In this document: positions 58,795 through 64,000 of the stretch, in pieces
Layout: each line of letters opens with the position of its first letter
How positions within the stretch are numbered: the stretch's first letter is position 1
Assembly (NCBI GenBank): GCA_037176705.1
Contig: CM073899.1
Location: 4,712,001-4,776,000, forward strand
Length of the DNA stretch: 64,000 bases
Reading direction: 5' to 3'
From: Molossus alvarezi
Taxonomy: Eukaryota > Chordata > Mammalia > Chiroptera > Molossidae
Notes under the pieces: generated by a model
The model's database searches: none
What the model was told of the DNA's origin: nothing
What the model saw: only the letters and a program-made list of their open reading frames with translations
Program-made: the position numbers and the translations under genes

Positions 58795-59990
58795 ATTCAG
58801 AGAGCACACATGTGCACTCAGAGAGCACACACAGGCACTCAGAGAGCACGCACATGCACTCACAGAGCACATGCACTCAGAACATGCACATGCACTCATA
58901 GAGTACGCGCACTCACAAAGGACACACATGCACTCACAGAGCACATGCACTCAGAACACACACACACTCACAGAGCACGTGCACTCACAAAGGACGCACA
59001 TGCACTCGCAGAGCACACACAATCACAGAACATGCACATGCACTCACAGAGTATGCACAGGCACTCACAGAGCTCGCATACGCACTCAGAGAGCACACAC
59101 AGGCACTCACAGAGCACACATGGGCACTCAGAGAGCACGCACATGCACTTACAGAGCACATGCACTCAGAACATGCACATGCACTCACAGAGTATGCACA
59201 GGCACTCACAGAGCTCACATATGCACTCAGAGAGTATGCACAGGCACTCAGCACGCACGCGCACTCACAGAACACGCACCCTCGCAGAGGACGCACATGC
59301 ATTCACAGAGCACACGCACTCACAGAACATGCACACGCACTCATAGAGCATGCACAGGCACTCGCAGAGCTCGTATATGCACTCAGAGAGCACGCACAGG
59401 CACTCAGCACACAGGCACACTCACAGCATGCACACTCACAGAGAACACGCACTCACAGAGCACACGCACTCACAGAGCATGCACAGGCACTCAGAGAGCA
59501 TGCACGCACACTCAAGCATGCACAGGCACTCACAGAGCACACATGCGCACTCACAGAGCATGCTCAGGCACTCAGAGAGCATGCATGCGCACTCACAGAG
59601 CACACATGTGCACTCAGAAAGCACGCACAAGCACTCGAGCATGCACAGGCACTCACAGAGAATGCACGTGCACTCACAGAGCATGCACACGCACTCAGAG
59701 AACACGCACACACACTCAGAGAGCACGCACAGGCACTCAGAGAGCATGCATGCACACTTACATGGACTCACAGAGCACACACATGGACTCACAGAGCACA
59801 CACACAAACTCACAGAGCACACACACTCACAGAGCATGCACACGCACTCAGAGAACACACACACACACTCATGGAGCACACACATGAACTCACAGAGCAC
59901 ACACTCACAGAGCATGCACGGGCACTCAGAGAGTGTGCATGTGCACTCACAGAGCACACGCACTCCTAGAGCATGCACACACTCCCCCAG
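58795..59990. repeat. Minisatellite, 21-bp unit with 12-24 bp variants, about 55 copies
   Basis: Basic unit gcactcagagagcacacacag. Starts at 58814, 58835 and 58856 give the 21-bp period. Variants swap agagag for acagag, insert or lose three-base steps, or shorten to gcactcagaacat. Because changes keep mostly to multiples of three, plus frames of up to 338 codons (H-S-Q-S-T and T-H-R-A-type repeats) and complementary Cys/Val/Ser-rich minus frames stay open. Confidence 0.97.
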
Positions 59991-62338
59991 CTGGCAGACA
60001 CCTGGCCCAGGTTCCTTTCCACTCACTAAAGCATTCTGCTCTTTTCACCTGGGATTGTGATCAAGGGTCCTAAAACCTTCGGAAACCACATCCCGTGGTC
60101 AACAGCAACACGACACATCGGTGAGGAATGAGATATTACGATTACTTTAATACTAGATGTAATTTAAGATGATGCCACCTTTAACATCATGTGATTTAAT
60201 CTGGATTACCCACTTTCTAAGGAGGAAAACATCACGAAACTATCTTGATCAGCACATAATCAATCCAGAGTTAAACCCGAACCCACAGCAGCCTGTTCAG
60301 TCGTTACCAGAGGACACTGCTGGACGGACTGGCACAGTGACATCTCTCTTCCATGTGCACAAAGCAGTGAGGGCGCCGATGGCTCTGCCCTTCTGGAACC
60401 GGGATGTTCATTCCCACCCGGATTCCTGGGCCGCCGGGCTGTGCCGCCGGGCTGCCGTGACAATGCCAGGCCGTGCCCCTCGGCCTCGCAATTCCTAACC
60501 TCTCTGCCTCAGAGTCATCATTTGAGAGCGACAAGCAGCAGGGCCGACCCGCAGACGGCGATGACCTGTCAAGGAGCTGTCTGTGAAAACCAGCACTATC
60601 GGCACCAGCCAGCGCCGACCCTTCACCTAATGTTTCTCCACCGGCACTGAGACAGTGGTCGTGGTCCGTTCCATGCATCTCCATTTTGCGGGTCACTTGG
60701 ACCCCGTCTAAGTGGACAATGACGCCAACACACAGCTGTTTTTGTACACTGGCCATCCCTGGGAATAACACACCCCAGTCTGACTTCAGGAGGTGGCTGT
60801 CCCTGTCTCACTGCTGTCACTACAAACCTGCACCACAGACAAGCCACAAAGGCCACAGATGACTTATAAACAAATGGTCAACATCGCAGACTGCGGAGGT
60901 CATTGCTTGAATCCAAACGCAGTTATTCAAACCGTGAGTTCCGTGGCCCCAGCTGTTGCGATAGTACAGCCCGCCCTCCACACGTATGTCAACTGTCCTG
61001 CGAGGGTCTCTGTGGGTGTGTTCTCGATGTCACGCAAATCACTGCATATGCACGAGGTTCTCGAAGTAACTGGAGTCCGTTCTCCTTTATTCACGGTGAA
61101 AGAGGAGGGGAGTGAGAATGGGGCTGCCTGTGGAACGTCACCCACTTTGCAAGCCCGGTGTCCGCAGTGGAACTGAACCGTGAATTCCCCAGAGACCCCG
61201 GAGGGCGCAGGGGGCCAGGAGCAGGTGAGCTGCGGGGCGGGACAGCGATGTGAAGACGGATGGGTCTCAGACATCAGACCCTCACACAGATCTGGGTGTC
61301 CAACCCCTACAGACAATGGAAACGACTCAACTGTGGAAAGTCCCTGTGGAAAAGTGCCCCCAACGGCAGGACTCGGCCGGAGCACGGACGGCGAGCCGCT
61401 GACATCACCGCTGACATCACCGCAGGTGCATGCAGTTGGGGCAGAGCTGAAGTTCAGCGCCTCCCAGCTGCCCTACAATAAACCCACCCTGCGAGCCCAT
61501 TTCCCAGAGGCCACTGGATGGCGTGGCCAGGTGACTGCATCTCTAAGGACCACTCTCCTGAGAACGTGTCCTCGGAAACATGGCTCACTTCCCCTGCCCA
61601 TACGCCGCTCAGCTGACGAGACCCACGAACGCGTGAGCGGAGGGTAGCGCCCCGTGCGGTGGCGGTGGCGGTGGCGCTCGCTCGGGGACGCCCCAGCCCC
61701 TGCTCCCCACCTCCCCGGAGGCACGCGCTCACCTGCAAGGTTCCCGGCAACGTTTTCGTGGCTCCTGTCTTACATAGCTTTTAAAAAGAGGAATAGGTAA
61801 AACCTGCGTTTTAAAATCTGCTTTTGTTGAAAAATATTTATGCAAGAAGGTCGCATGGTAAACATGAAGAATGTCACTTTCGTCTCAAAAGCTTCGAAAA
61901 TGGGCTGTTTGCTAGACCTTATCTAAAAGCACGATCGAATTCAATGTATCCTACTGCTAATCAACAGTAAGACCGCACCACGGCCTCTGTCGTCTTGGCT
62001 GAAATAGGAATACCGGGGTGCAGCTGCTGCCCTGGCCCGCACCGAAGCCGAGGACAGCAGCCTGCAGGAAGTCGGGCACCCTCCCGCCCGAGCTCCTGCC
62101 CTCCTGGGAAAGTTCCCTTTCCCTCCGGTTCATCAGGCACACAGTCACAGCTACCAAGTGGCTCTCAGGAAACCCAGCCCTCATCTTAAATCAGGCTCTG
62201 TGATTGGCTGGGATTCACTTCTAGACACTGATGGCCCCCAGTGTCCTTGACTTCAAACCAGGTCCTGCCACTCCACTGGGGACCCGTGACAGCTCCCCAG
62301 CGCCCCCTAGCCTTCCTTTGTATACTACACCTCCGGTT
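59991..62338. other. Single-copy-looking sequence, no gene seen
   Basis: A 12-bp tandem pair, ctgacatcaccg twice, lies at 61,399-61,422 and a short (GGTGGC)n run at about 61,660-61,676. 61,600-61,740 is CpG-rich. The frames at 60793-61176 and 61180-61647 have no recognised domain. Confidence 0.45.
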
Positions 62339-62346
62339 GCTTCATG

Positions 62347-62567
62347 CAGGGGTTTTCAACCTTTTTCGTTCGGTGGCACTTAAACAAATTACTACAATTC
62401 TACAAATATGTTTTGCCAATTTGACAAAAAATAGGTAGAATTTTTATTCATTTACACTGGATGGCTATTGTTGAGTTGGTTGTTGTCATTTTTTATTTGA
62501 CCATCTAAGGGAATAAAGGTCAGTGCCCTTCAGAAACCCTCCCAGCACCCCCAGCTGAAAACTGCTG
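62347..62567. mobile_element. Short hAT-like non-autonomous DNA transposon
   Basis: Terminal inverted repeats caggggttttcaac (left) and cagcagttttcagc (right, read on minus) match at 11 of 14. The flanking 8-mers gcttcatg (62339-62346) and acttaatg (62568-62575) match at 6 of 8, fitting the 8-bp duplication of hAT elements. The 221-bp body encodes nothing. The internal ttcggtggcacttaaacaaa block is typical of this type of element. Confidence 0.8.
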
Positions 62568-62575
62568 ACTTAATG

Positions 62576-63539
62576 GAAGGTGGCGTCGCTTCGGCCGTCT
62601 TGGCTAAGCCCCTGGTATGTGGCTCATGGAGACAGTCCAGGGATCCAAAACCAAGGGTGCACATGCCAAAGGGTCGCAGTGGGACAGGCAAGGCCTCCAG
62701 ACCACCAGACGCAGGCAGCAGCGATCACACACGGTTTCACACATAACCACAAAAATCTATGCATAACTTCCCCAAGGAAACATGAAGAAGGCCACAGAAC
62801 ATTGTCACACATTGTTCCTTTGTGTCTCATCCCTACGGCATGGAATGGTTTTGCTGCTCACATCAGCTGCATATTTGATAAAACAAACGCAATCTGATGT
62901 CTCACACTCACAGTCAAATGCATTGTGAAGAACAGAAATAACCCTCCCAGAGCCACTCGCCAAAATCACTTTCCACATGGGCAAAAGGACATGTGGTATA
63001 CGCAGCTCCCTGCGCTGCAAAATGTGCTTATATTTTCACTGATAGACAGACAGACAGATACATAGATCTGAATTGCGAGACCTTCCCCCATGCCCCCCAA
63101 AATTAACTTCTGATCTTATTCCAACTTGCCTTTTTATGATTGAAGCTCCACTTGTAAATGATATATTTTTTTTCAAAATAACATCGAGCCATGTTTTTAA
63201 CATTAAATGTTTAAAGTTTCCTACCTTGGCCAAAAATTGATTTTAAAATTGCATATAATTTGCTGTCAGTGCTTTTACTACTCGGAAGGCTGGGATTACG
63301 TCCAGAACGGAGCACCCCGTGTCACCAGAGAGACAGGCTTCAGCTGGAGGCTGCACAGTGTGAATGTCACTGCGTGCATTTCAGAAAAAGTCTGAACAGC
63401 CTACCTTTGGGGTCCAGTCGCCCCAAACTTTATAGGGTAAATGGGTGCATTTTCCCCCTTCCAATGTACAAAGTAAAGCCTGGAGGTTAAATAGAACAGA
63501 ATTTAAAATTCGGAAATGGCCATCAAGACAGTTTAGTTG
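62576..63539. other. Single-copy-looking sequence with a short AGAC/ATAG tract
   Basis: gatagacagacagacagata lies at 63,042-63,061. No gene recognised. Confidence 0.5.
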
Positions 63540-63660
63540 AACTCTCACTTTTGCAGGTAGAAGCAGTGAAGAAATGACTTGTCCATGTTAGCACAGCACC
63601 AGAGTGCAAGCCCACAGGCCTCGGCGTGTCCTGGGCCCTTCTCAACACCGCTGGGTACCT
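63540..63660 (+). mobile_element. MIR-like relic
   Basis: gtagaagcagtgaagaaatg, acttgtccatgttagcaca and gcaccagagtgcaagcccac follow the MIR core order (gaggaaactgaggc, acttgcccaaggtcaca, gcagagctgggattc). Confidence 0.5.
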
Positions 63661-64000
63661 TCTGTTCCCAAGGGACATGAACAAGGGCGTTGAGTTTTCA
63701 AAAAAATCCAGTCGTTGCAGAAACTCTTTAACACCTATTTGCCCATCCTCCTCCTTCCTCTAACCATTGAAAATAAAAAGGCTCTTATGTTCTGGATTTG
63801 GGGTATAATCCAGAGCTGGCCTACGTTATGGAATCCTACTCCACGGATTCCACGTGGGCCGCCAGCCAATTAAAATAAACAGGCCTCTGACTCATAAAGG
63901 CCCATTGATCTTCCGTGGTATTGGGAAAGATGAACAGATTTCAGCAAACGCAGTCTTGCAAAAGAAGGTGTGAGCTGAACTTGACATTTTATGGTAGTAG
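63661..64000. other. Single-copy-looking sequence, nothing recognised
   Basis: No supported feature up to the window end. Confidence 0.55.

Noticed and set aside
1..64000. Telomeric TTAGGG array
   Set aside because: None found, so a subtelomeric location rests only on the minisatellite cluster.

Overview
The window looks like non-coding chromosomal DNA of a bat, most likely a yangochiropteran of the vesper-bat type. The main evidence is 16 copies of a tRNA-derived SINE with the Ves-type layout: a head reading gccggtgtggctcagtggttgagc, a B-box-like gtttgattcccggtcagg, a gtgcaggaggcagcc core, a ctctctctccctctc stretch and an aaaatcaataaa tail. A near full-length LINE-1 in antisense, older L1, HAL1-like and MIR/L2 relics, an internally deleted mariner-like element and a short hAT-like element are the other mammalian repeats. 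I see no exon, RNA gene, CRISPR array or operon that I can support. The only recognisable coding matter is dead transposon sequence.

Layout. From 1 to 17.9 kb, single-copy-looking DNA of mixed GC content is broken by SINEs, old L1 pieces (7.2, 9.1 and 13.2 kb) and a mariner relic (11.9 kb). From 17.9 to 41.1 kb lies a dense run of minisatellites: a CA-rich array with a 124-bp higher-order period (17.9 kb), a 53-bp dimeric repeat (22.6 kb), a 23-bp repeat carrying TATAAA (25.3 kb), a 23-bp repeat carrying CACGTG (28.1 kb), a 29-bp repeat (31.9 kb), a 40-bp repeat (34.9 kb), a TG-rich tract (39.0 kb) and an 18-bp CpG-dense repeat (39.9 kb). From 42.1 to 48.7 kb is the antisense L1, with 3' UTR, broken ORF2, broken ORF1 and a long 5' UTR. 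From 48.7 to 64 kb there are more SINEs, a HAL1/L1M relic (56.5 kb), a 21-bp minisatellite (58.8 kb) and the hAT-like element (62.3 kb).

The very long open frames (up to about 560 codons) nearly all come from minisatellites whose units happen to lack stop codons. Arrays with units divisible by three (18 and 21 bp) stay open in one frame. The 29- and 40-bp arrays cycle through all three frames and still find no stop. They should not be read as proteins without transcript evidence.

The minisatellites together cover about 5.8 kb, roughly 9% of the window. Such clustering of GC-rich, variant-rich arrays is typical of subtelomeric or otherwise recombination-active mammalian DNA. No telomeric TTAGGG array is present, so that placement is inference. 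No new biological system could be established; the most unusual items are the array cluster itself, the 18-bp CpG-dense array with its 324-bp internal duplication and overlapping antisense open frame, and a distinct older SINE subfamily.
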